DNA from: Myxococcales bacterium
GTDB taxonomy: Bacteria > Myxococcota_A > Polyangia > Polyangiales > Polyangiaceae
DNA length: 5,007 nt
Reading direction: 5' to 3'
Assembly (NCBI GenBank): GCA_013298325.1
Contig: JAAFHJ010000398.1
Span: 1 to 5,007, forward strand
The notes beneath the pieces were generated by a model. The model did not search any database. It saw only the letters and a list, made by a program, of their open reading frames with translations, and was not told the origin of the DNA. Made by a program: the position numbers and the translations under genes. Below are positions 1 to 4,778 of the stretch, piece after piece; the stretch's first letter is position 1; every line of letters starts with the position of its first letter.

Positions 1-164
1 CCGGGCCGGCGACGAAGTACGTATGCGCGCCCGATGCCGGTTGCGTCGTTTCCTGCCGCGTGTCGCGCGAAGTAGTCGTCGAGCGCACGCTTGCCGCACG
101 AGAACGCCGTTTTTGTATCGGACGGCTCGATCGGCGTGGTGACGTACGAGGAACCTTCGCTCAT
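1..164 (-). CDS. GNAT-family toxin of a type II toxin-antitoxin pair (5' part only, runs off the left edge)
   Basis: Fifty-four codons are readable from ATG at 164-162 before the window ends. The peptide carries F21-S-C-G24, then L28-D-D-Y31, an amphipathic stretch to N39, and G45-R-A-Y-V49. This order matches the N-terminal signature of TacT/AtaT-type acetyltransferase toxins (F-x-C-G, L-D-x-[FY], then R-x-Y-V). Known members acetylate the amino group of aminoacyl-tRNAs and block translation; that activity is inferred here from family. The acetyl-CoA-binding loop and catalytic region lie outside the window, so activity cannot be judged. The start is fixed by the ATGA overlap with the antitoxin stop, the usual coupling in antitoxin-first operons. 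No separate promoter is visible. A housekeeping GNAT enzyme is the main alternative, but the RHH gene directly upstream argues against it. Confidence 0.82.
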   Translation of the reverse strand, partial: MSEGSSYVTTPIEPSDTKTAFSCGKRALDDYFARHAAGNDATGIGRAYVLRRRP

Positions 165-505
165 TTGCCGTGGCGTTTGGCAGCGGCCCGCAGACGTGGG
201 CTTGGAGCCGGGGCGTCCTCTGCGAGCGCCTTTATCGTTGCAAGCGCCTCCGGCGGCATCCGAAGCTTCTCCGTCTTCATCGCCCACTCAAGCGCCGCGA
301 GCGTCGGCGTGGCGAGTTCGCAGGCGGGCGTCGCCGAGTTTGGATCGAGGGTCACGAGCCGGCGTCCGCGACGCACCTCAAGCACCACCTTGAGGAAGAG
401 CGTGAGCGCTTCATCGACGAGCTGGCTTCGGCTCAGCCCGAGTTCGTCCGCCAACTGAACGACCGCGGTGCCTCGGCTATCGGGGATGGTTGCTTCGAGT
501 CGCAT
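161..505 (-). CDS. Ribbon-helix-helix antitoxin
   Basis: A 114-residue protein with a ribbon-helix-helix DNA-binding N-terminus: beta strand about residues 2-7 (R-L-E-A-T-I), helix A about 11-22, the turn G23-L-S-R-S27, and helix B about 26-44 (S-Q-L-V-D-E-A-L-T-L-F-L). A basic patch R45-R-G-R-R49 follows. The C-terminal half (about 56-114) contains C-E-L-A-T-P-T-L-A-A-L-E-W and a Pro/Ala-rich basic tail; this is where such antitoxins bind and neutralise their toxin. The ATG at 505-503 is preceded by a consensus AGGAGG (516-511) at 5-nt spacing, which settles the start. The TGA at 163-161 overlaps the ATG of the GNAT gene, so the two are translationally coupled. By family, the protein should neutralise the toxin and repress its own promoter. 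It is longer than the roughly 90-residue DUF1778 antitoxins usually paired with TacT-type toxins. Confidence 0.85.
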   Translation of the reverse strand: MRLEATIPDSRGTAVVQLADELGLSRSQLVDEALTLFLKVVLEVRRGRRLVTLDPNSATPACELATPTLAALEWAMKTEKLRMPPEALATIKALAEDAPAPSPRLRAAAKRHGK

Positions 506-510
506 GGGAT

Positions 511-516
511 CCTCCT
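511..516 (-). promoter_or_regulatory. Ribosome binding site of the antitoxin gene
   Basis: The minus strand reads AGGAGG, a full Shine-Dalgarno consensus, 5 nt before the ATG at 505. It is the strongest ribosome binding site in the window, which fits an antitoxin that must be made in excess. Confidence 0.8.
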
Positions 517-517
517 G

Positions 518-544
518 CCCTCAGATATGAGGGGGAATTGAGGG
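518..544. promoter_or_regulatory. Candidate autoregulatory operator of the toxin-antitoxin operon
   Basis: A perfect 6-bp inverted repeat, CCCTCA (518-523) and TGAGGG (528-533), is separated by GATA. A third half-site TGAGGG follows at 539-544, in direct orientation and 11 bp from the second. The cluster sits immediately upstream of the antitoxin ribosome binding site, where RHH antitoxins normally bind repeated half-sites to repress their own operon. Binding by this antitoxin is inferred from position and symmetry only. Confidence 0.5.
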
Positions 545-570
545 ATACGGCACCGCAGCCCGTTCGGCAA
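542..570 (-). promoter_or_regulatory. Possible promoter of the toxin-antitoxin operon
   Basis: On the minus strand TTGCCG (570-565) and TATCCC (547-542) are spaced by 17 nt, sigma70-like spacing with a moderate -35 and a weak -10 match. The -10 overlaps the outermost TGAGGG half-site of the candidate operator, which would let bound antitoxin block transcription. The call rests on spacing and position more than on sequence quality. Confidence 0.3.
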
Positions 571-634
571 GCGCCGACGCTCTTGGCGCGTATCAAGGGG
601 TGGTTTTCGTAAGCGCTCGTCGGCAGGCCCCGCG

Positions 635-646
635 CGTGGCAGGGTG
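635..646 (+). repeat. 12-bp leader motif shared with the second lipoprotein gene (copy 1)
   Basis: CGTGGCAGGGTG occurs here and again at 1264-1275, each time directly before a lipoprotein start codon and containing the Shine-Dalgarno-like AGGG. Similarity continues loosely into the coding start (ATG, then xTTGxxGTTCG-like bases). It may reflect duplication of a translation-initiation region or simple convergence. Confidence 0.5.
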
Positions 647-655
647 GATCCCGCC

Positions 656-973
656 ATGATTGTTCGAACTTTGTCGGTGTCGCTGGTTGCGGGGGCGGTG
701 TTGGTGGCGGTCGCCGGGTGTGGGGAGGTCGCCCCGCTCGCGAGCCGGTGCCCGAAGCTTGATCGCGACGCCTGCGTCGAAGACCCAAGCTGCACGTATG
801 TGGATCAAGCGTGGAGCTACGGCCCCGTCGTGACCGGCTGCTACCCAGAGTGCCGCGACGCCGACTGCGCCCCGGGGACGACGTGCACCGATGTGGAGAT
901 CATCCAGGACCCCAGCCATGTCCACATCGATGTCGTTCTCTTGAATTCCTACTGCGAAGCGACGCCGCGGTGA
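656..973 (+). CDS. Small Cys-rich lipoprotein
   Basis: A 105-residue protein with a lipoprotein signal peptide: R4 in a short n-region, a hydrophobic core about residues 6-20 (L-S-V-S-L-V-A-G-A-V-L-V-A-V), and lipobox V19-A-G-C22. The mature part is short and acidic, with eight more cysteines (including R-C-P, D-A-C, S-C-T, G-C-Y, E-C-R, D-C-A, T-C-T), enough for four disulfides. This fits an extracytoplasmic fold held by disulfides rather than by a large core. The spacing around E-C-R-x-A-D-C-A-P-G-T-T-C recalls EGF- or follistatin-like Cys patterns in secreted myxobacterial proteins, but I cannot assign a family. I chose ATG 656, which has GGTGGA 7 nt upstream; an in-frame GTG at 644 lies inside that site. 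No function can be stated. Confidence 0.75.
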   Translation: MIVRTLSVSLVAGAVLVAVAGCGEVAPLASRCPKLDRDACVEDPSCTYVDQAWSYGPVVTGCYPECRDADCAPGTTCTDVEIIQDPSHVHIDVVLLNSYCEATPR

Positions 974-980
974 CGCTCGG

Positions 981-1003
981 GCCTCACGCGCGTCGATCGA
1001 GCG
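981..1003 (+). repeat. Left terminal inverted repeat of the 235-bp element
   Basis: Begins GCCTCACGCGCG and ends TCGATCGAGCG. It matches the reverse complement of 1193-1215 at 20 of 23 bases, with mismatches at the 6th, 11th and 12th positions; the inner 11 bases pair perfectly. Confidence 0.6.
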
Positions 1004-1011
1004 CAAGGTTC

Positions 1012-1062
1012 CTTCCAACGGAACGAAGTTGCATTCCGGCATCGAGATCGTTCCGTTGGAAG
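1012..1062. repeat. Perfect 15-bp inverted repeat (hairpin) in repeat unit A
   Basis: CTTCCAACGGAACGA (1012-1026) is the exact reverse complement of 1048-1062, with a 21-nt loop. No T-run follows either arm, so it does not look like an intrinsic terminator. The left arm can pair equally well with the same sequence in unit B at 1131-1145. Confidence 0.75.
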
Positions 1063-1085
1063 TTACGATCGAGCCAAAATCTCGC
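1020..1085 (+). repeat. Tandem repeat unit A (66 bp)
   Basis: Aligned with unit B at 1103-1167, it differs by three substitutions (one at 1030, two at 1063-1064) and one extra base in GATCGAGCC versus GATCGGCC. The shared core runs through GCATTCCGGCATCGAGA and ends CCAAAATCTCGC. Confidence 0.85.
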
Positions 1086-1098
1086 GGTTCGTAACTTC
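1059..1098. repeat. Perfect 10-bp inverted repeat following unit A
   Basis: GAAGTTACGA (1059-1068) and TCGTAACTTC (1089-1098) are exact reverse complements around a 20-nt loop. The left arm shares 1059-1062 with the right arm of the 15-bp hairpin, so the two stems compete for those bases. The substitutions at 1063-1064 relative to unit B are part of this stem. Confidence 0.65.
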
Positions 1099-1102
1099 TG
1101 AA

Positions 1103-1167
1103 GGAACGAAGTCGCATTCCGGCATCGAGATCGTTCCGTTGGAAGCAACGATCGGCCAAAATCTCGC
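1103..1167 (+). repeat. Tandem repeat unit B (65 bp)
   Basis: Second copy of the 66-bp unit, offset by 83 then 82 bases. It keeps the right arm TCGTTCCGTTGGAAG (1131-1145), but its own left arm has decayed to GGAACGA (1103-1109), leaving a 7-bp stem with 1131-1137. Confidence 0.85.
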
Positions 1168-1192
1168 AAACGGGACCTTCCGACCGTCCCGA

Positions 1193-1215
1193 CGCTCGAT
1201 CGAGCCGCGCGAGGC
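1193..1215 (-). repeat. Right terminal inverted repeat of the 235-bp element
   Basis: Inverted partner of 981-1003. It also contains the perfect 12-bp palindrome GCTCGATCGAGC at 1194-1205, which the left copy lacks. Confidence 0.6.
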
Positions 1216-1250
1216 TCCAAGGTACCGCTGGGGAATTTTGCCCCAAGCGC

Positions 1251-1269
1251 GCCACGGGGTGCCCGTGGC
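1251..1269 (+). promoter_or_regulatory. Hairpin abutting the ribosome binding site of the second lipoprotein gene
   Basis: GCCACGGG (1251-1258) and CCCGTGGC (1262-1269) form a perfect 8-bp GC-rich stem with loop GTG. The Shine-Dalgarno AGGG (1270-1273) begins at the very next base. Such a stem could set ribosome access or protect the 5' end of a transcript; there is no T-run, so termination is unlikely. The role is inferred. Confidence 0.5.
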
Positions 1270-1275
1270 AGGGTG
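1264..1275 (+). repeat. 12-bp leader motif shared with the first lipoprotein gene (copy 2)
   Basis: Identical to 635-646. Here its first six bases are the right arm of the 1251-1269 hairpin, a pairing partner that copy 1 lacks. Confidence 0.5.
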
Positions 1276-1281
1276 AACGCG

Positions 1282-2490
1282 ATGGTTGCTGTTCGTGATG
1301 ACGCCGGCCCCGGTGCCGTGAGAGCACGACTCCTCGCCGTCACGGGGGGCCTTGCCCTTCTTCTTCCGGCTTCCTGCCGCGAGACGTCCCTGCTCGTCGA
1401 CCGTCCCATCGATGCGGGGGCACTCACCGACGCGAAGGTCCCCAAAGACGCAAGTCGCGAGGCGGCGTCCGACACGGATGCCGGGCTCTCGTGCGGCGGT
1501 ATCGACGGGTGGACGGCGGTGCAACCGTTCACGCGCACCTGCAAAATAGCGGTCGCGGAGCCTTCGCTGTGGCCCTCGCTCCGGCCGACGGTGGCGCCGT
1601 GCAACAACGGGCAGGCGAAATGCACCGAGCTCGTCTTGGAGCGCATGTCGGACGGTCGCCCGGCCCAATTCCGCAGCTACCCGATGGAGTCGGAAGCAAG
1701 CGGATTCGTATTGGATATCGACGACCCGCGCGTCGGTACCTGCCGGCGAAGCCTCTACCTCCAGCCGGAAGGGGCTTCCTTGGCCGTCCGCGGCGGCGTG
1801 ACAGTCGACCGAACGCCGACATGCGCGCCAGTCCACGTGGGCGGAAACGGGAAGTCGGTGTTGACGCTGAATCGTCGACCGGACGAGGGCCTGGCACCGG
1901 CGGTCGCTCTGAGCGCGTGGGGCGCGACGGCCCGCGAGTTTACGGTCGACGTGACAGCCGCGTTCCCGCTCGGCTACCGCAGCGGCTCGACATTGTTCCC
2001 TTATGTCGCCTCGACCGGCACCTACGACGTCGTCGATGAGCCTACGAAGCGCCTTGTGAAGACCACTGCGCCGCCGCAGGTCATCAACCAGTTTCTCCCC
2101 GATCTCTCGGTCGCCGGCGAGCTGTGGGGGACCGCCGGCTACGGTCAGTTCGGAAAGTCGGAGACCTGGCGCCTCGATGCGACGGGCGCGTGGTCGGCGC
2201 TCATTCAGCGAAAAGGGGTGGAACGTGGAGACGCGGCTCGCCGCGTTTGTTGCAGGCTGCTTCGCGTGGCGCGTCGCGCTTGGTTTGTGGGAGACCGGCG
2301 TCGCACCGTTCCATACCGGTCTGCAGCTGGAGAGCGCACTTGCGTCGCTCCTCGGCTTCGCGATGTTCTTTCTTGCCGCCTCGGAACGGCGAGAAAATGC
2401 CTGGCAGAAACAGCTGTTTATCGCCGGGTCCTTGGCTTTTCTCTTCGCGCTAACGGTGCAGGCGAGTTTCCTCCGGGATCGTCGCTTTGA
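1282..2490 (+). CDS. Putative lipoprotein of unknown function; 3' end doubtful
   Basis: An open frame of 402 codons. Residues 14-28 (R-A-R-L-L-A-V-T-G-G-L-A-L-L-L) form a signal peptide ending P-A-S-C32, a lipobox-like site with an unusual Pro at -3. An Asp/Ala-rich linker follows (about 40-68, D-A-G, D-A-K, D-A-S), typical of surface lipoproteins. Residues 70-309 look like a beta-rich extracytoplasmic domain with scattered cysteines and end G-A-W-S-A-L-I-Q. From residue 310 the frame becomes Arg- and Cys-rich and overlaps the next gene by 266 bases, so this tail is probably not genuine sequence. CGA at 2209-2211 is one transition from a TGA that would end the protein just before the next ribosome binding site. 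ATG 1282 is preferred over GTG 1273 and GTG 1318 because AGGG lies 8 nt upstream. I recognise no family. Confidence 0.6.
   Translation: MVAVRDDAGPGAVRARLLAVTGGLALLLPASCRETSLLVDRPIDAGALTDAKVPKDASREAASDTDAGLSCGGIDGWTAVQPFTRTCKIAVAEPSLWPSLRPTVAPCNNGQAKCTELVLERMSDGRPAQFRSYPMESEASGFVLDIDDPRVGTCRRSLYLQPEGASLAVRGGVTVDRTPTCAPVHVGGNGKSVLTLNRRPDEGLAPAVALSAWGATAREFTVDVTAAFPLGYRSGSTLFPYVASTGTYDVVDEPTKRLVKTTAPPQVINQFLPDLSVAGELWGTAGYGQFGKSETWRLDATGAWSALIQRKGVERGDAARRVCCRLLRVARRAWFVGDRRRTVPYRSAAGERTCVAPRLRDVLSCRLGTARKCLAETAVYRRVLGFSLRANGAGEFPPGSSL
2211..2227 (+). promoter_or_regulatory. Ribosome binding site and GTG start of the GT-C gene
   Basis: AAAAGGGG at 2211-2218 lies 6 nt before GTG at 2225. This selects GTG 2225 over an in-frame ATG at 2177, whose extra residues are basic and lie inside the upstream gene. 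The site falls within the open frame of that gene, implying translational coupling. Confidence 0.6.
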
Positions 2491-2536
2491 GTACGGCTCC
2501 ACGAACGACGCGCTCGCGTACGTAGATGAGGCAGCT

Positions 2537-2539
2537 TGA
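2537..2539 (+). other. In-frame TGA inside the GT-C motif
   Basis: This TGA is the only stop in frame 2 between the gene start at 2225 and its TAA at 4769-4771. It falls between D-E-A-A and V-F-R-S-G-R-N-P-Y-E, where homologous GT-C proteins have a continuous helix. The 62 codons from 2540 to the next possible TTG start at 2726 are open and read as plausible protein, so coding clearly continues across it. Confidence 0.85.
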
Positions 2540-2725
2540 GTCTTTCGTTCTGGGCGAAATCCGTATGAAGCAACACTCAGCCAAGGCTTAGCCGCTCAGC
2601 GGCTCTCGCTGGAAACCCAGACGCCACTGACCAATGGGTCGCTGACGAGTCGCCTCGCCTGTCCGCCGGGATCTTTCCTCCTCGTTCTTCCATTCACGTT
2701 CGGAACCAGACGAGAACTACCGTAT

Positions 2726-4771
2726 TTGGCGGCGTTCTTTGGCCTCGTTATTCTCGCATTCAAACGAAACAAAGAACGCGCTCTAACGTTGCTCGCGGCG
2801 ATCGGGCTATTCACGCCGATCAGCTACCATGCGACCCACGGAGTCACTGATTTTCTCTGGATATTCTTCGCTGCACTTGCGCTCGGGACGGAAAATCTTC
2901 TGCTAGCTGGCGCAGCCTTCGGCGTCGCTTGTTTGGTCAAACAGCAAGCATGGCTCCTCGCCCCCTACTTGGTCTTTCGCACCTATCGCAACTCTGGGCG
3001 CGGAGAAGCCCTTCGATTTTCCTGCGCCGCAACGGGTATATTTGCTGCGGGCGCTGTGCCTTTTTTGTACTGGAATCCGTCGGCCTTTGTTGCCGGACTT
3101 CTTGAACCGTTTCGAGCTCCAATGGTCCCCTTTGGAGAAGGGCTCGCGAGCCTGCGCGCGACAGGAGCGGCTGTTCTCGAAAAGCAGACCTTTGTTGCGC
3201 TCTTCGCTCTCGTACATTTCCTCAGCTTTTCATTTCTTCTTCTCGAACCGCGACGTGCCGGCAAGTGGGTCGTCCTCTTTCCCGCCCTGGCCTCCTTTTT
3301 TGGACCTCGTGCCCTCTCCTCTTACTGGATTTTTCATACGCTACTTCTCGCCACCGAGCCCACCCTCTTTTCCGTGGAGGAGGCGCCACGCTTCGGCCCG
3401 GTCCTCGCTGGTCGTCTCCGCCGGGGGCTCGAACTCGCCATGGGCGCTGCCGTCGTGGGGACAGCGGTCGTCGTCATCCGGGATCTACGCCGGACCGCCG
3501 CGGCAATCGTAGAGGTGCTGCCGAAACGGATGGTGAAGGGGAGCCGGGTTTCCGGCATTGAGGTTTTTGTAACCAATCGGGCCGCAACGGCGCTCCGACC
3601 GAAATTCTGGGTGTACGGGACCCAACAGGCATTTCTTTGGGCCAGCGACGGACCCGAAGTAGTCGCCCCCGGGACCCGCGCCTTCTTCCGATTGAGCACC
3701 CAGCGGCCGGGGCGCGAGTTCGATTTGGCGTTCGGGGCGGGAATCGTCGTCCGCAATGGGGAGGGAATCGACTTGGGCGGCGCTCAGATTGCAGGTCAAT
3801 CTCCCAGATTCGGGGACGTTGCGAACAGTAATTTCGCAATTTGGGAACCAGAAGCGACGTTACCTAACGAATTTTATCCTATTGAATCCTACAACGATGC
3901 ATCGGTCTCCCTTCGCCTGGATGGCCCAGGCCTTCGTGTCCACCCGCGACTCCCGGGCGGATCCTTCGGGTTTTCGGCAACGACGATCTACGCCGAACAA
4001 ATTCTCGCCGTCGCGCTCCCGGAGCCTGCTTGCCCCGACTTCACGCTCCGCATCGAAGCAGGCGGGGCCGCCCGGGAGTGGAACCGCGCCGACCTAGCCG
4101 CTGGGGCGGTCGACGGTTGGAAAACTCTCGATCTTGGTGAGGAATTTCGTGGGCGGGATACCGAGCACTTCCTGCGGCGCGCCGATGCTGTGGTCGATGT
4201 GCCGTTCCGCCAGCTGCGCCTAGAAGTCCGCGGGCGCGCCGCTCGCGAAGACTGCTTTGTCGGGAGTATTTCAAACGTTCATCGATCGGAGAAGTCGACG
4301 GAGGAAAAGTTTCGAAATGCGATCGACGCCCATCCGGGACTGATGGACGCATGGGAGGCTATTTACGCGGACGACGAAGGGGCCGAGGAGCGTGCGAAGG
4401 CCCTCTTGGGCCAGGTTTCAACCAAGGCACGTGACGCGGTCCCGTTCGAGTTTCTCGTCGGCGCGGTTTCCGCGGAACATACGGAGTTTCTTCGGGCAAT
4501 TCTTGCGCTCACGCCGACAAACACCCCCACGATTTCCCAGGCGCGAGCCTGGGACGCGTACCGGTCCGGGGACAAACGGGCGGCCCAAGAGCTCTTTCAG
4601 GCGCGGGTCGACGCGCCCGGGGTCGGCCTCATCGATCGCCGCCTCCGCCACGACGCGCTCTTCGGGCTTGCACTCATCCTCCGCGATCGCGGCGACTGCG
4701 AAGGCGCCCGGCGCCTCCTCGACCAAAGAGCAGCCGACGGCGGTGGACGGCCGCCGGTCAGCTGCCCCTAA
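2726..4771 (+). CDS. Uninterrupted 3' part of the GT-C gene: membrane segments plus C-terminal soluble region
   Basis: From TTG 2726 this 681-codon frame contains the remaining membrane segments to about full-length residue 418, then some 430 soluble residues. The first part (about 430-690) is rich in short beta strands and looks like two beta-sandwich modules (V-S-G-I-E-V-F-V-T-N, and later F-T-L-R-I-E-A-G-G and L-R-L-E-V-R-G-R-A). The rest (about 690-848) is helical with TPR-like pairs: A-W-D-A-Y-R-S-G-D-K-R-A-A-Q-E-L-F near 775-790 and L-A-L-I-L-R-D-R-G-D-C-E-G-A-R-R-L-L near 813-830. Which side of the membrane the tail faces is unclear. TTG 2726 lies inside a membrane helix and has no convincing ribosome binding site, so it is the first permitted start after the TGA rather than a likely native one. 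Without readthrough this product would lack the motif Asp. Confidence 0.55.
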   Translation: MAAFFGLVILAFKRNKERALTLLAAIGLFTPISYHATHGVTDFLWIFFAALALGTENLLLAGAAFGVACLVKQQAWLLAPYLVFRTYRNSGRGEALRFSCAATGIFAAGAVPFLYWNPSAFVAGLLEPFRAPMVPFGEGLASLRATGAAVLEKQTFVALFALVHFLSFSFLLLEPRRAGKWVVLFPALASFFGPRALSSYWIFHTLLLATEPTLFSVEEAPRFGPVLAGRLRRGLELAMGAAVVGTAVVVIRDLRRTAAAIVEVLPKRMVKGSRVSGIEVFVTNRAATALRPKFWVYGTQQAFLWASDGPEVVAPGTRAFFRLSTQRPGREFDLAFGAGIVVRNGEGIDLGGAQIAGQSPRFGDVANSNFAIWEPEATLPNEFYPIESYNDASVSLRLDGPGLRVHPRLPGGSFGFSATTIYAEQILAVALPEPACPDFTLRIEAGGAAREWNRADLAAGAVDGWKTLDLGEEFRGRDTEHFLRRADAVVDVPFRQLRLEVRGRAAREDCFVGSISNVHRSEKSTEEKFRNAIDAHPGLMDAWEAIYADDEGAEERAKALLGQVSTKARDAVPFEFLVGAVSAEHTEFLRAILALTPTNTPTISQARAWDAYRSGDKRAAQELFQARVDAPGVGLIDRRLRHDALFGLALILRDRGDCEGARRLLDQRAADGGGRPPVSCP

Positions 4772-4778
4772 CTAGGGG
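4765..4778. repeat. Inverted repeat spanning two abutting convergent stop codons
   Basis: CCCCTA (4765-4770) and TAGGGG (4773-4778) are reverse complements around AC. The plus-strand TAA (4769-4771) touches the minus-strand TAG (4774-4772). Both genes end in a CCC proline codon plus stop, which creates the symmetry. The stem is too short and lacks T-runs, so I do not call a terminator. Confidence 0.6.

Larger units (their letters stand above)
981..1215. repeat. 235-bp structured intergenic element with terminal inverted repeats
   Basis: This occupies most of the 308-base gap between the two lipoprotein genes. Its ends, 981-1003 and 1193-1215, are inverted repeats matching at 20 of 23 positions. 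Just inside, AAGGTTCC (1005-1012) can pair with GGGACCTT (1172-1179) with one G-T wobble. The interior holds two tandem 66-bp units, each able to form hairpins, so either strand could fold as a multi-branched structure closed by the terminal stem. It starts 8 bases after the upstream stop codon. It resembles a MITE- or REP-like element, but I see no target-site duplication and no transposase. A structured RNA or a nucleoid-protein site are alternatives. No credible protein is encoded. Confidence 0.55.
2225..4771 (+). pseudogene. GT-C (GT87-like) membrane glycosyltransferase-like gene, interrupted by an in-frame TGA
   Basis: Read through the TGA at codon 105, this is one 848-codon frame. N-terminal helices lie at about 5-22, 36-53 and 63-83, with the basic loop S-E-R-R-E-N between the second and third facing the cytoplasm. 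N94-D95 and Y99-V-D-E then occupy the first large periplasmic loop, where GT-C enzymes keep their catalytic Asp. After the TGA the motif resumes as F-R-S-G-R-N-P-Y-E (107-115). Further helices include about 165-179, 186-203 and 207-222, and A228-G-x(3)-G-x(5)-K239, a GT87/DUF2029-like signature. The last membrane segment is about 400-418. The expected role is sugar transfer from a polyprenyl-phosphate donor to a periplasmic acceptor; substrate unknown. Codon 105 was probably Arg (CGA) or Trp (TGG). Without readthrough only a 104-residue, three-helix fragment is made. Confidence 0.7.

Noticed and set aside
60..541. Several plus-strand open frames opposite the toxin-antitoxin genes.
   Set aside because: They are antisense shadows; the minus-strand pair has the ribosome binding site, gene overlap and recognisable motifs.
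976..1219. Target-site duplication flanking the 235-bp element.
   Set aside because: The immediate flanks, TCGG on the left and TCCA on the right, do not match, so insertion by transposition is not directly supported.
1229..1245. TGGGG/CCCCA stem around AATTTTG before the second lipoprotein gene.
   Set aside because: Only 5 bp, with the T-run in the loop rather than after the stem, so it is neither a terminator nor a clear operator.
593..1327. Minus-strand open frame of 244 codons across the repeat element.
   Set aside because: It is antisense to the Cys-rich lipoprotein and its middle is translated repeat, with no convincing start or domain.
2124..2453. Plus-strand open frame in the third reading frame over the lipoprotein/GT-C junction.
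   Set aside because: Arg/Ser-rich with no ribosome binding site, and fully covered by better frames.
1063..2502. Long minus-strand open frame (479 codons).
   Set aside because: Arg-rich, low-complexity composition; it lies antisense to the second lipoprotein gene and runs through the repeat element. It is a shadow frame typical of GC-rich DNA.
2537..2560. Possible selenocysteine codon: a small TTTCG/CGAAA stem (2543-2547/2555-2559) follows the TGA.
   Set aside because: The stem has only 5 bp with a 7-nt loop, lacks bacterial SECIS loop features and starts too close to the TGA. No selenoprotein family is known to have Sec at this GT-C position.
2591..2603. GCCGC-TCA-GCGGC hairpin 52 bases after the in-frame TGA.
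   Set aside because: It is short and inside coding sequence; such stems are common by chance at this GC content.
4681..4692. Perfect 12-bp palindrome CCGCGATCGCGG, containing the HIP1-like core GCGATCGC.
   Set aside because: It is a single copy inside coding sequence. CGATCG is frequent throughout the window, so it is not evidence of a dedicated site.
4739..4755. GGCGG/CCGCC stem near the 3' end of the GT-C gene as a terminator.
   Set aside because: Five-bp stem within coding sequence and no T-run after it.
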